Shown: positions 53,827 to 62,616 of the stretch, in pieces
Layout of the letters: each line of letters begins with the position of its first letter
Numbering within the stretch: the stretch's first letter is position 1
Assembly: GCA_947458545.1 (NCBI GenBank)
Contig: CANGYH010000001.1
Coordinates: forward strand, 558,001 to 622,000
DNA from: Cytophagaceae bacterium
GTDB taxonomy: Bacteria; Bacteroidota; Bacteroidia; Cytophagales; Flexibacteraceae
Length of the DNA stretch: 64,000 nucleotides
Direction of reading: 5' to 3'
Made by a program: the position numbers and the translations under genes
Notes under the pieces: generated by a model
The model's database searches: none
What the model saw: only the letters and a program-made list of their open reading frames with translations
Told to the model about the DNA's origin: nothing

Positions 53827-55677
53827 ATGGAAACAAGGAGATTTGGCATTTTGGCGCTGCTGATGTGGCTGTGCAGCGCACCAACCTGGGCGGCCTTTTC
53901 GCTCAACCGCGTGGAGCCTGCCTTTTGGTGGGTAGGCATGAAAAACCCAGAGCTGCAAATCTTGTTGCAGGGCAAAAACATTGGCCAGGCGCAAATAAGC
54001 CTTGCCCCCTACCCTGGGGTAAGCCTAAAGCGCGTAGCCAAAGTAAAAAACCCAAATTATACCTTCGTGTATGTAGAGATTGGCCCAGAGGCCAAGGCGG
54101 GCGACCTGAAATTTACCTTTGCTGGTGCTGCCAAGGGCAACCTGGCCTATACACTGAAAGCACGAGACTCTAAGGTGAAGGCCCAGGGCTACACTCCTGC
54201 CGATGTGGTGTACCTGATCATGCCAGATAGGTTTGCCAACGGCAACCCCAAAAACGACTCGGTGAAGGGAATGCTGGAGGCAGCACGCCGCAAGCAAGAC
54301 TTTGGCCGCCACGGTGGCGACATCGAAGGTATTACAAATCAACTTGGGTACTTTAACAAACTGGGTGTTACGGCATTGTGGTTAAACCCGGTGCAAGAGA
54401 ACGACATGGCTGCCTCTAGCTACCATGGCTATGCCATTACAGACTACTACGCCGCAGACCGCCGGTTTGGCGGGAACGAAGCTTACCTAAAGTTTATCCA
54501 ACAGGCACATGGCGCAGGCCTTAAGGTGGTGATGGACATGGTGATGAACCACATGGGTACCAACCATTACTGGCTTAAAGACCTGCCCGACAGCAGCTTT
54601 ATCAACTTCTGGCCTAAGTACACGCCCTCTAACTTTAGGGCAACGGCGCAAGTGGACCCCTACCGAAGCCAGTACGACCAGGACCGGATGTCAAAGGGCT
54701 GGTTCGACAAAACGATGGCCGACATCAACGGGGCCAACCCGCTTGTGGCCGACTACCTGATACAGAACTGCATCTGGTGGGTAGAGCATGGCTGTATAGA
54801 CGATATCCGTATGGATACCTATCCCTACCCAGACAAGCAGTTTATGAACCAGTGGGCCACCCGGCTAACGGCCGAGTACCCCAAGCTCAACCTGGTGGGC
54901 GAGGTGTGGGTAGATGACATTCCGCTGGCAGCCTATTATGCTAAGAACAACAAGAACTTCAACGGCTTTAACTCTACGGAGCCTACGGTGATGGACTTTC
55001 CGCTGCGGAATGCCATCGTCAATGGCCTCAACGACGAAAAGCCCGACTATAGCAACGGCCTGGTGAAGATCTACAATACACTGGCACAAGACTTTGTGTA
55101 CGAGACGCCCGAGCGGAACATGACCTTCTGCAACAACCACGACATGTCTCGCACAGCAACGTCGCTAAAGGGCAGCGTGGCCAAAACGAAAATGGCCCTA
55201 ACGCTGCTGCTGACACTGCGCGGCGTTCCCCACCTCTACTACGGCGAGGAGTGGTTTATGACAGGTGACGGCAAGCACCACCCAGACGTGCGCAAAGATT
55301 TTGCCGGGGGCTGGGCCGGAGACACCGTCAACTTCTTTACCGGCAAGAACGTGCCTGCCCAGCGGCAAGAGGTTTTCAACTATTACCAAAAGCTGCTGCA
55401 ATGGCGCAAGACGGCCACGGCCATCCACAACGGGCGGATGACGCAGTTTGTGCCAGACAGCAATGTGTATGTGTACTTCCGCCATCTGCCCGCCAAGCAG
55501 GTGATGGTGGTAGTAAACGGCAACAACACCCGCAAGACGCTAGACCTGCAACGCTTTGCCGAGCGCCTCGGCACGGCAAAAAAGGGTATGGACATTGTCT
55601 CTGGCATGGGAGTGGACTTTACACAGCGAACGCTCCGGCTAGAGCCCATGACGAGCTATATCATAGAGGTAGAGTAG
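53827..55677 (+). CDS. Secreted alpha-amylase family (GH13) glycosidase with N-terminal cyclomaltodextrinase-like domain
   Basis: The 616-residue protein has a signal peptide (METRRFGILALLMWLCSAPTWA), an N-terminal beta domain (about 25-120), a GH13 barrel, and a C-terminal beta domain. Catalytic residues are visible: the nucleophile Asp in IDDIRMDTYPYPD, the acid/base Glu in LVGEVWVDD, and the third Asp in FCNNHDMSR. The layout resembles neopullulanase or SusA, suggesting starch or maltodextrin breakdown outside the cytoplasm. No susC/D genes are nearby. The start is ATG 53827, because TTG 53815 overlaps a CATCTTTG promoter element (53810-53817). Confidence 0.92.
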   Translation: METRRFGILALLMWLCSAPTWAAFSLNRVEPAFWWVGMKNPELQILLQGKNIGQAQISLAPYPGVSLKRVAKVKNPNYTFVYVEIGPEAKAGDLKFTFAGAAKGNLAYTLKARDSKVKAQGYTPADVVYLIMPDRFANGNPKNDSVKGMLEAARRKQDFGRHGGDIEGITNQLGYFNKLGVTALWLNPVQENDMAASSYHGYAITDYYAADRRFGGNEAYLKFIQQAHGAGLKVVMDMVMNHMGTNHYWLKDLPDSSFINFWPKYTPSNFRATAQVDPYRSQYDQDRMSKGWFDKTMADINGANPLVADYLIQNCIWWVEHGCIDDIRMDTYPYPDKQFMNQWATRLTAEYPKLNLVGEVWVDDIPLAAYYAKNNKNFNGFNSTEPTVMDFPLRNAIVNGLNDEKPDYSNGLVKIYNTLAQDFVYETPERNMTFCNNHDMSRTATSLKGSVAKTKMALTLLLTLRGVPHLYYGEEWFMTGDGKHHPDVRKDFAGGWAGDTVNFFTGKNVPAQRQEVFNYYQKLLQWRKTATAIHNGRMTQFVPDSNVYVYFRHLPAKQVMVVVNGNNTRKTLDLQRFAERLGTAKKGMDIVSGMGVDFTQRTLRLEPMTSYIIEVE

Positions 55678-55725
55678 GCATTTAAGCAATCGTAATTAAA
55701 CCGCAGCCAGCCAAGCTTTTATACC

Positions 55726-56109
55726 TTGCCACGTCTGCAAACTACGGCCCACACAATAGGCAGGTCTGCCCTGCTGGATTTGCGGCGGCTAGAGCATGCG
55801 CACATAGCCCTTTGGCTGATAAAGGATACCTGCTGGCTGCTGGGATACAAGACGCTGGCCTTGCTGCTGGCGTTGCCTACACTGGGCCTGGCATTGTGGA
55901 TTGTCTGGCGCAGCCGCAGGTTGTGGCAAGAGCTGGCACCCAACCTGGCCGTTTGCGCATGGATATGCGGCAACGTAACCTGGATGGTGGGCGAGTTCTT
56001 TTACAACGATACCTGGCGGCCTTATGCCCAATGGTTCTTTGTTTTTGGCCTGGGGGTTATGGCTGTGCATTATGGGGTAATGCTTAGGGCCAAGGGGGGG
56101 CGCCCATAA
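55726..56109 (+). CDS. Small three-helix membrane protein of unknown function
   Basis: I do not recognise a family. The 127-residue protein has three membrane segments (WLLGYKTLALLLALPTLGLA, NLAVCAWICGNVTWMVGEFF, FVFGLGVMAVHYGVML) and an Arg-rich N-terminus. No ATG is available near the start; TTG 55726 is the best candidate, which lowers confidence. It lies between the amylase gene and maeB. Confidence 0.5.
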   Translation: MPRLQTTAHTIGRSALLDLRRLEHAHIALWLIKDTCWLLGYKTLALLLALPTLGLALWIVWRSRRLWQELAPNLAVCAWICGNVTWMVGEFFYNDTWRPYAQWFFVFGLGVMAVHYGVMLRAKGGRP

Positions 56110-56159
56110 ACGCGGCCAACCCTGGCGGCAAGCCCCTGCCCCAGGCAGAGGCTTAGGCT

Positions 56160-56167
56160 TACCTTTG
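56160..56167 (+). promoter_or_regulatory. maeB promoter (TACCTTTG)
   Basis: An exact TAnnTTTG lies 32 bases upstream of ATG 56199. It makes the GTG at 56181 an unlikely start. Confidence 0.55.
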
Positions 56168-56198
56168 CAGTCTTTTTTTAGTGTGCCAACCCCTCCTC

Positions 56199-58496
56199 AT
56201 GGCCAAAGTAAGAGACCAAGACGCCCTTAACTACCACCAGTTTCCGACTCCGGGTAAGATGGAGTTGGTGCCCACCAAACCCGTTTCTACGCAGCGAGAT
56301 TTGAGCCTGGCCTACAGCCCAGGCGTAGCCTATCCCTGCCTGGAGATTGCCGAAGACCCCGAAACGGTTTATAAATACACCTCTAAGGGCAACCTGGTAG
56401 GTGTTATTACCAATGGCACGGCCGTATTGGGCTTGGGCGACATTGGCCCGCTGGCTTCTAAGCCGGTGATGGAGGGCAAGGGGGTACTCTTCAAGAAGTT
56501 TGCCGGGATTGATTGCTTTGATATCGAAATCAACTGCAACGACCCGTACGAGTTCATCCGCACGGTGCGGGCGCTGGAGCCTACGTTTGGCGGCATCAAC
56601 CTGGAGGACATCAAGGCACCGGAGAGCTTCTTGATCGAGTCTGAGCTGAAGGCATCGATGAAGATCCCCGTCATGCACGACGACCAGCATGGCACGGCCA
56701 TCATCAGCGGGGCGGCACTGCTGAACGCCCTGAAGCTGGTGGACAAGAAGATCGACAAGATCAAGCTGGTAGTGCTGGGTGCGGGCGCCGCCGCCATTGC
56801 CTGCACGCGGTTTTGGCTACAGCTTGGTGTGCAGCGCAAGAACCTGGTGATGGTGGACAAAATCGGCGTGTTGACGGCCGAAAATGTTACGCCCGGCGAC
56901 CCGCGGTATGACTTCATCACCGACCGAAAGGTATCTACCCTGGCGGAGGCCATGGTGGGGGCCGACGTTTTCTTGGGCTTATCTGCAGGTAACCTAGTGA
57001 CGCCGGCCATGCTGCAGAGTATGGCCGGCACCCCCATTGTGTTTGCCCTGGCCAACCCTACCCCCGAGATTGACTATGATGTAGCCATTGCCAGCCGGCC
57101 AGACCTACTGTTGGCAACCGGCCGCAGCGACAGGCCCAACCAGGTGAATAACGTGCTGGGCTTCCCCTACATCTTCCGCGGAGCGCTGGATGTGCGCGCC
57201 ACGGCCATCAACGAAGAGATGAAGATGGCCGCTACGCACGCCCTGGCAGCTCTAGCGCTAGAGCCCGTGCCAGATACGGTAACCAAGGCCTACTCAGACG
57301 ACAACCTAAGCTTTGGCCGCGCCTACCTGATACCCAAGCCGCTAGATCCTCGTCTTATCACGACGGTGGCCCCGGCTGTCGCCAAGGCTGCTATGGCCAG
57401 CGGTGTAGCCAAACGCCACATTACAGACTGGGATGCTTACCACCTGGAGCTACTGGCGCGCGTGGGCATTGGCCAAAAGCTGATTACACGCATCAACGGC
57501 CTGGCGCGCTCGGCACCCAAGCGGGTAATCTTTACCGAGGCCGACAACTTTAAGGTGCTAAAGGCTGCCCAGATTCTGAAAGACGAGGGGCTGGGCTATC
57601 CGATTCTGATGGGGCGCAGCGGCATTATCCGCCAGATGATCGCCCAAAACAACTTGGAGCTTGAGGATTGCCCCATATTAGACCCACTGCAAGAGGCCGA
57701 CATGGCCGAAGCCTACGGCCGCATCTTGTTTGAGAAGCGCAAGCGCAAGGGCGTGACACTGGCTGAAGCCATCCGCCTGATGCGAGACCGTACCTACTTT
57801 GGGGCGGCCATGCTGGAGGCCGGTGCAGGAGACGTTCTGATATCGGGCCTGACGCGCGACTACGGCCAGACCATCACCCCTGCCCTGCGGCTGATTGGGC
57901 CCGAGCCCGGCACCAGCCGCGTGGCGGGGATGTATGTGATCAACACCAAGAGCGGCACCTACTTTTTTGCCGATACGACGGTGAACGTGAAGCCCACCGC
58001 CGAAGAACTGGTAGAGATCATCGGTTTGACGGCACGAACGGTGCGGTTTTTTGGGTTCGAGCCTCGGGTGGCCGTGCTGAGCTACTCCAACTTTGGCAGC
58101 AGCCGAGGCGAGGACAGCGAGCGGGCCTCGCGGGCGACGGCCATGGCCAAAGAGCGCTACCCAGATCTGATTATTGACGGCGAGATGCAGGCCAATGTAG
58201 CCCTGAACACAGAGCTACTGCGCGAGCACTACCCCTTCTCGGCACTGGCGCAGCAGGGGGCCAATACGCTCATATTCCCAGACCTGAACGCGGGCAACAT
58301 TGCCTACAAGTTGTTGCAGGAGATGGGCGGGGCAGAGGTCATCGGCCCTGTGCTGATGGGCATGCGCAGGCCTGTCCACATTTTGCAGCAGGGCAGCTCC
58401 GTACGCGAGATCGTCAACATGGCCGCCATCGGTGTGGTAGATGCACAGGTGAAACACAACCCCTCTCTGGCAGACCGCGACATGTTTGCTATGTAA
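56199..58496 (+). CDS. maeB: NADP-dependent malic enzyme with phosphotransacetylase-like C-terminal domain
   Basis: The 765-residue enzyme oxidatively decarboxylates malate to pyruvate, giving NADPH. The N-terminal malic-enzyme domain (about 1-430) has PGVAYPCLEIAEDPETVYKY, the active-site region VMHDDQHGTA, and the nucleotide-binding VVLGAGAAAIACTRF. The C-terminal half (about 440-765) is a phosphate acetyltransferase-like domain, probably regulatory since similar MaeB proteins are modulated by acetyl-CoA. The start is ATG 56199 (MAKVRDQDALNYH). Confidence 0.95.
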   Translation: MAKVRDQDALNYHQFPTPGKMELVPTKPVSTQRDLSLAYSPGVAYPCLEIAEDPETVYKYTSKGNLVGVITNGTAVLGLGDIGPLASKPVMEGKGVLFKKFAGIDCFDIEINCNDPYEFIRTVRALEPTFGGINLEDIKAPESFLIESELKASMKIPVMHDDQHGTAIISGAALLNALKLVDKKIDKIKLVVLGAGAAAIACTRFWLQLGVQRKNLVMVDKIGVLTAENVTPGDPRYDFITDRKVSTLAEAMVGADVFLGLSAGNLVTPAMLQSMAGTPIVFALANPTPEIDYDVAIASRPDLLLATGRSDRPNQVNNVLGFPYIFRGALDVRATAINEEMKMAATHALAALALEPVPDTVTKAYSDDNLSFGRAYLIPKPLDPRLITTVAPAVAKAAMASGVAKRHITDWDAYHLELLARVGIGQKLITRINGLARSAPKRVIFTEADNFKVLKAAQILKDEGLGYPILMGRSGIIRQMIAQNNLELEDCPILDPLQEADMAEAYGRILFEKRKRKGVTLAEAIRLMRDRTYFGAAMLEAGAGDVLISGLTRDYGQTITPALRLIGPEPGTSRVAGMYVINTKSGTYFFADTTVNVKPTAEELVEIIGLTARTVRFFGFEPRVAVLSYSNFGSSRGEDSERASRATAMAKERYPDLIIDGEMQANVALNTELLREHYPFSALAQQGANTLIFPDLNAGNIAYKLLQEMGGAEVIGPVLMGMRRPVHILQQGSSVREIVNMAAIGVVDAQVKHNPSLADRDMFAM

Positions 58497-58506
58497 GGCC
58501 GCAAGG

Positions 58507-58881
58507 TTAGGTTACCTCTTGGGCGGCAAGCTCGGCCTGCACCTTTTTGGTAAGGCCGCTGCGCACTTTGTCGTAACTGGCGCGTAGCATCAGCAGTGCC
58601 TCGGGCTGGCGAATGTTAGCCTCTGGCAGCACGGTGACCCAGTTTTTGCCGGTGGAGTGGCTCATCTTTTCGATACCCTCCTGGGCTACGAGCTCGTCCC
58701 AATGGTCTGGATTATCCACCTTGAGGGAGAAACTTTCTATACGGGCCTCGTCTGCAAAGCTCATGACGCTGAACATCTTACCGCCTACCTTCCAAACCAG
58801 GTGGTCTCCCCATTGGATGACATTGGTTACACCCGGCCATGCCGAGAGCTGGTTGGATATAACGTCTAACGAATAATACAT
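58507..58881 (-). CDS. MmcQ/YjbR-family protein
   Basis: The 124-residue protein matches the YjbR/CyaY-like family: a small alpha/beta fold with WPGVTNVIQWGDHLVWKVGG and SHSTGKNWVTVLPEA. Its function is unknown; DNA binding has been proposed for the fold. The start is ATG 58881, since the eight extra codons upstream overlap the promoter region of the divergent gene. It is convergent with maeB, with 10 bases between stops. Confidence 0.85.
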   Translation of the reverse strand: MYYSLDVISNQLSAWPGVTNVIQWGDHLVWKVGGKMFSVMSFADEARIESFSLKVDNPDHWDELVAQEGIEKMSHSTGKNWVTVLPEANIRQPEALLMLRASYDKVRSGLTKKVQAELAAQEVT

Positions 58882-58891
58882 GGCCAGCAAA

Positions 58892-58899
58892 TATCTTTG
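58892..58899 (+). promoter_or_regulatory. Promoter of the DUF4920 gene (TATCTTTG)
   Basis: An exact TAnnTTTG lies 18 bases upstream of ATG 58917, implying a leader of about 10 bases. Confidence 0.55.
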
Positions 58900-58916
58900 T
58901 TGCAAACTCTTGCCGT

Positions 58917-59495
58917 ATGCTACGACTCAATCTATGGATGGCCGCCGGTGCCTTGTTGCTGCTGACCCAATGCAGCCAAAAGCCCGAAAGTGCTACCGCT
59001 GAAACCGCTGAAACTACCCAAGCCGCCCCTGTGGTATTGACCAAAGCTCAAATTGCCGAGCAGTTTGACGTTAAAGGCGACACCATCCAGCCGGAAGGCG
59101 CCGTAACCGCCGCCGAGCTAGAGACCATGCTGGGCGAAAAAACCGAGGTGGATACCACCGTAGCCGCCCCCGTAGAGGCTGTCTGCAAAATGAAGGGCTG
59201 CTGGATGAAAATCAAACTACCCAACAGTGGCAAGCTGGTGCACGTCACCTTCAAAGACTACAGCTTCTTTGTACCCAAAGACATGGCCATCAGCACCAAT
59301 GTGATCTTCAAAGGCCACGCCTACCAGGATACGCTGACGGTAGAAGAACTGCAGCACTACGCCGAAGACGATGGCAAATCTGAGAAGGAGATTGCCGCCA
59401 TCACCAAGCCTGAGGTTACTTACCTCTTCAACGCGACGGGCGTGCTGATTCCTAAAAAGGCCGAGACGCCTGCCGTTTCTACGACGGCCAAATAA
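58917..59495 (+). CDS. DUF4920 lipoprotein
   Basis: The 192-residue protein has a lipoprotein signal (MLRLNLWMAAGALLLLTQCS, lipobox LTQC) and an Ala/Thr/Glu-rich linker. The conserved domain has AVCKMKGCWMKIKLPNSG and VTFKDYSFFVPKDM, typical of DUF4920. Two cysteines (CKMKGC) could bind metal or form a disulfide. No function is known. It has its own promoter and a terminator. Confidence 0.85.
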   Translation: MLRLNLWMAAGALLLLTQCSQKPESATAETAETTQAAPVVLTKAQIAEQFDVKGDTIQPEGAVTAAELETMLGEKTEVDTTVAAPVEAVCKMKGCWMKIKLPNSGKLVHVTFKDYSFFVPKDMAISTNVIFKGHAYQDTLTVEELQHYAEDDGKSEKEIAAITKPEVTYLFNATGVLIPKKAETPAVSTTAK

Positions 59496-59523
59496 TCAAG
59501 CCGGCAAAGCCCTTTTGTTCGGA

Positions 59524-59552
59524 AGCCTGCCTGACCATGGCAGGCTTTTTTG
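59524..59552 (+). terminator. Terminator after DUF4920 gene
   Basis: An AGCCTGCC/GGCAGGCT stem (loop TGACCAT) is followed by TTTTTTG, 29 bases after the stop. Confidence 0.8.
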
Positions 59553-59555
59553 TGC

Positions 59556-60719
59556 CTAAACCAAAATGCGGAAGGTGGTACCAGCGCCGGGCTCGCTGCG
59601 TTTCACGTAGAGGCGGCCTTTGTGGTAGTTTTCCATAATGCGGCGGCTTAGGGTGAGGCCCAGGCCCCAGCCGCGCTTTTTGGTGGTGTAGCCAGGGTCG
59701 AAGATGCGCTTGTGCATACCCTTTGGGATACCCTTGCCAGAGTCTGTCAGGTCTATCTGAGCTTGGCCGTCGGGCCGCAGGCTAATTTCTACGTTGATGC
59801 TGCCTTGCCCGCCCGGTATGGCATCTACGGCGTTGCGGACGAGATTGTCTAGCACCCACTCGAAGAGGGCCCGGTTAACCTGCGCACAGACGGGCTCGGC
59901 AGGTGCGGCAAGCGAGAGTTTGATTTTGGTCGGGATACGCCGGGCCATATAATCGAGCAGGTCGCTGACGATGGGTGTCAGGTCTTCTTCTTTGAGCTGG
60001 GGCACCGAGCCTATATGCGAGAAGCGGTTGGCAATCATCTGGAGCTTCTGCACGTCCTTTTCGATTTCGCCTACAAACTCCTCGCCAGCCAGTCGCTCGT
60101 CGGTTTTGAGCAACTCTACCCAGGCCATCAGCCCGCTAATCGGGGTGCCCAACTGGTGGGCTGTCTCTTTGGCCATGCCTACCCAAACGCGGTTTTGCTC
60201 TGCACGGCGGCTTTGGCTAAAGGCCAGATATGCCAGGATACCGAAAAACGCGATAACGGAAAGCTGTATGTACGGGTAATACTTGAGCTGGGTGAGCAGG
60301 TCTGAGTTGCGGTAATAGACGTATTGTGTGAGCCCCGGAATCTCAATTTTGATGGCTGGGTACTGCTCTTTCATCTCGACCAGCTCGCGCTCCAGGATGG
60401 CATCTCTCTGCTTTTGAGAGAGCTTGTCGGAAAGGCGGATGTTCCGGCTGCTGATGATGGAGCCTCTGTCGTCCGTCAGGATGACGGGGATGCTGTTGTT
60501 GGTCTCGATGATTTCCAAGAACAGAAAGCTCTGATTGTCGCTGTTATCGGCCGAGCCGATGACTTTGTAGCTCTTGGCGGTAAGGTCTATGAGCTTCTTC
60601 TCTCTGCTTGCCAGCGTATCTACCAGCTTGCGGGTGTACCAGAGCGAGATGGCTGAAATAGCGGCTGCCATCAGCAGCAGGCCTATTTTTATGGTGTCTC
60701 GGTTGCGGTAAAAATTCAT
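59556..60719 (-). CDS. Two-helix membrane sensor histidine kinase
   Basis: The 387-residue kinase has TM1 (11-29), an extracytoplasmic region (about 30-148), and TM2 (149-167). A HisKA-like segment follows with phospho-acceptor His188 (MAKETAHQLGTPISG), then an ATPase domain with N box VLDNLVRNAVDAI, G1 DSGKGIPKG, and G2 KRGWGLGLTLS. The ligand is unknown. No response regulator gene is adjacent. It ends just downstream of the DUF4920 terminator, tail to tail. Confidence 0.9.
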   Translation of the reverse strand: MNFYRNRDTIKIGLLLMAAAISAISLWYTRKLVDTLASREKKLIDLTAKSYKVIGSADNSDNQSFLFLEIIETNNSIPVILTDDRGSIISSRNIRLSDKLSQKQRDAILERELVEMKEQYPAIKIEIPGLTQYVYYRNSDLLTQLKYYPYIQLSVIAFFGILAYLAFSQSRRAEQNRVWVGMAKETAHQLGTPISGLMAWVELLKTDERLAGEEFVGEIEKDVQKLQMIANRFSHIGSVPQLKEEDLTPIVSDLLDYMARRIPTKIKLSLAAPAEPVCAQVNRALFEWVLDNLVRNAVDAIPGGQGSINVEISLRPDGQAQIDLTDSGKGIPKGMHKRIFDPGYTTKKRGWGLGLTLSRRIMENYHKGRLYVKRSEPGAGTTFRILV

Positions 60720-60803
60720 TTTTAGATAGACCTGGGCCAGTAAGTGTAGGCCAGGCCTTGCTTGAGGGGCGAGATACTGCTAAGAAACCATCAAATTTGA
60801 GCC

Positions 60804-61367
60804 ATGAACGCACTCTCTGAAGCTGGCAACCGCATCCGATCCACGACCGTATTGGCCGTGCAACATAATGGGCAGGTAGCCCTTGGGGCCGATGGCCAAG
60901 CTACGCTCAACAATACGATTGCCAAAAACAACGTAAAGAAGGTGCGCCCATTGCAAGAGGGCAAGGTGCTGTGCGCGTTTGCAGGCTCTACGGCAGATGC
61001 CTTTACGCTGATAGAAAGGTTTGACGCCAAGCTGTCTTCTTACCCGGGCCAAATGCGCAGGGCTGCCATAGAGCTGGCCAAAGACTGGCGCACCGACCGC
61101 TACCTGCGCCGCCTAGAGGCTATGATGGTAGCCGCAGATAAGGATGGGCTGTTGATTGTGTCTGGCACCGGAGATGTGCTAGAGCCTGAAAACGGCATTG
61201 CAGCTATAGGCAGCGGGGCCATGTATGCCCAGAGTGCAGCATTGGCCCTCAAAAAGTTTGCGCCTCACCTCTCGGCAGAGGAGATGGTGCGCGAGGCCCT
61301 GACCATAGCAGCCGACATCTGCATTTACACCAACCACAACCTGACCATCCACACGTTAAAGCCTTAG
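60804..61367 (+). CDS. hslV: ATP-dependent protease subunit HslV
   Basis: The 187-residue N-terminal nucleophile protease subunit works with HslU. The catalytic Thr lies in [19 protein letters not shown], preceded by a 13-residue N-terminal extension ([13 protein letters not shown]) that must be removed to expose Thr1. In E. coli only the first Met is removed. Other core motifs (GDGQATL-like [30 protein letters not shown]) are intact. No hslU gene is adjacent. A CAAATTTG element at 60792 is so close to ATG 60804 that any promoter there would give a leaderless mRNA. The next gene overlaps by one base. Confidence 0.92.
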   Translation: MNALSEAGNRIRSTTVLAVQHNGQVALGADGQATLNNTIAKNNVKKVRPLQEGKVLCAFAGSTADAFTLIERFDAKLSSYPGQMRRAAIELAKDWRTDRYLRRLEAMMVAADKDGLLIVSGTGDVLEPENGIAAIGSGAMYAQSAALALKKFAPHLSAEEMVREALTIAADICIYTNHNLTIHTLKP

Positions 61368-62578
61368 TGGAAACTGCCCGGCCCCACGTCAGCATTATTG
61401 CCGATGCGCCAACGCCTAGGCTGGCGTATGCGTGCCAGGTGGTGTTTGGGCGTTTGCTGGGCTGGGGCTACCGCGTGCGCGCCCTGTCGGAGGCTGGCTC
61501 TGGGCCCGAGGATGGGCCCGTTCTTTTTTATACCCAAGCCCCTGGCCCGTTTGGCCTGCACCTGCGCCCACACGGCTTGCTGAGCGCATCCGGCACGGAG
61601 CCAGTAGGCAACCTTGCGGCGTTGGAGCAAGACTTGCTGGCTGCCGTCTTCTGGCTCTGTACGCATTATGCAGCCTACAGCCCAACTCATCCGGTAGATG
61701 CCCATGGTAGGCCCCTACCAGCATACTTGCCAGGCCTGACAGACCCAGAGGTACCCGCCTGCCACGTATTGGCTGCCCGGCTGGCGGCAGCTTTGGGGCA
61801 GCAAGGTGCGCCTGCCAGGCCGCTAGAAGTTATCCATACTGTTGACGTGGACAATGCCTATGCCTACCGAGGCAAGGGCCCTTGGCGTTGGTGGGGCGGT
61901 CTTGCCAAAGATGTACTTGCTGGCAAGGCAAGGCATGTGTACCGGCGGCTGGGCGCTGCCATGGGCCTGCTGGCAGACCCTTACGACAACCACGCCCGGT
62001 TGCTTGGCAGTCTGCATGGCCCCGGCAAGACGGTTTTTTTTCTGATGGCCTCGCACGGCCGGTACGACAAAGCCATTGCCCATTCACATCCGCTATTTGC
62101 AGCCCTGGTGGCCCGCTACCAGCAGGCCGGCTGGCGGGTGGGATTGCACCCCAGCTATGGGGGCGGGCAAAACGCGCAGGCTATCAGGCAAGAGGCCAAG
62201 GCCCTTGCCCCACATACACAGGATGCCATAACACAAACAAGGCATCACTATCTGCGGTGGAAGATTCCGCATACCCCGCGGCTGGTGGCAGAGTTAGGCT
62301 TTACAGACGATTACTCGCCGGGGCCTGTGGTGCCGGGATTTTGGCAGGGCATCTCCGTTCCGTTTTTGTGGTATGATGTTGAGCGCGATGAGGTGTCTGG
62401 CCTTACGCTGCACCCTGCCGCCTGGATGGACGTCCACTGGGCCATGCGCCCGGCAGAGGGCATAGCTACCCTGCAACGCTTGTGGGCTGCGTTAAAACCC
62501 TTCGGGGGGCAACTGGTTCTTATTTGGCACAACGACTATTTTTCGGTATTCCAATCCTACGTTGGCCAGTTGAAATAG
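61367..62578 (+). CDS. Polysaccharide deacetylase-like protein
   Basis: The 403-residue protein starts at GTG 61367, overlapping the hslV stop by one base (TAGTG), so it is translationally coupled. Motifs fitting the family are VIHTVDVDNAYAY, with the metal-binding Asp pair, FFLMASHGRYDKAI, and GLHPSYGGG. The N-terminal roughly 130 residues match the DUF7033-like extension seen in Bacteroidota homologues. It has no signal peptide. Its substrate, probably a cell-envelope sugar, is not known, and why it is coupled to hslV is unclear. Confidence 0.75.
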   Translation: METARPHVSIIADAPTPRLAYACQVVFGRLLGWGYRVRALSEAGSGPEDGPVLFYTQAPGPFGLHLRPHGLLSASGTEPVGNLAALEQDLLAAVFWLCTHYAAYSPTHPVDAHGRPLPAYLPGLTDPEVPACHVLAARLAAALGQQGAPARPLEVIHTVDVDNAYAYRGKGPWRWWGGLAKDVLAGKARHVYRRLGAAMGLLADPYDNHARLLGSLHGPGKTVFFLMASHGRYDKAIAHSHPLFAALVARYQQAGWRVGLHPSYGGGQNAQAIRQEAKALAPHTQDAITQTRHHYLRWKIPHTPRLVAELGFTDDYSPGPVVPGFWQGISVPFLWYDVERDEVSGLTLHPAAWMDVHWAMRPAEGIATLQRLWAALKPFGGQLVLIWHNDYFSVFQSYVGQLK

Positions 62579-62616
62579 CATTTTAAGCATACGCTGGCCT
62601 ATCTTCGGCAAAACCT

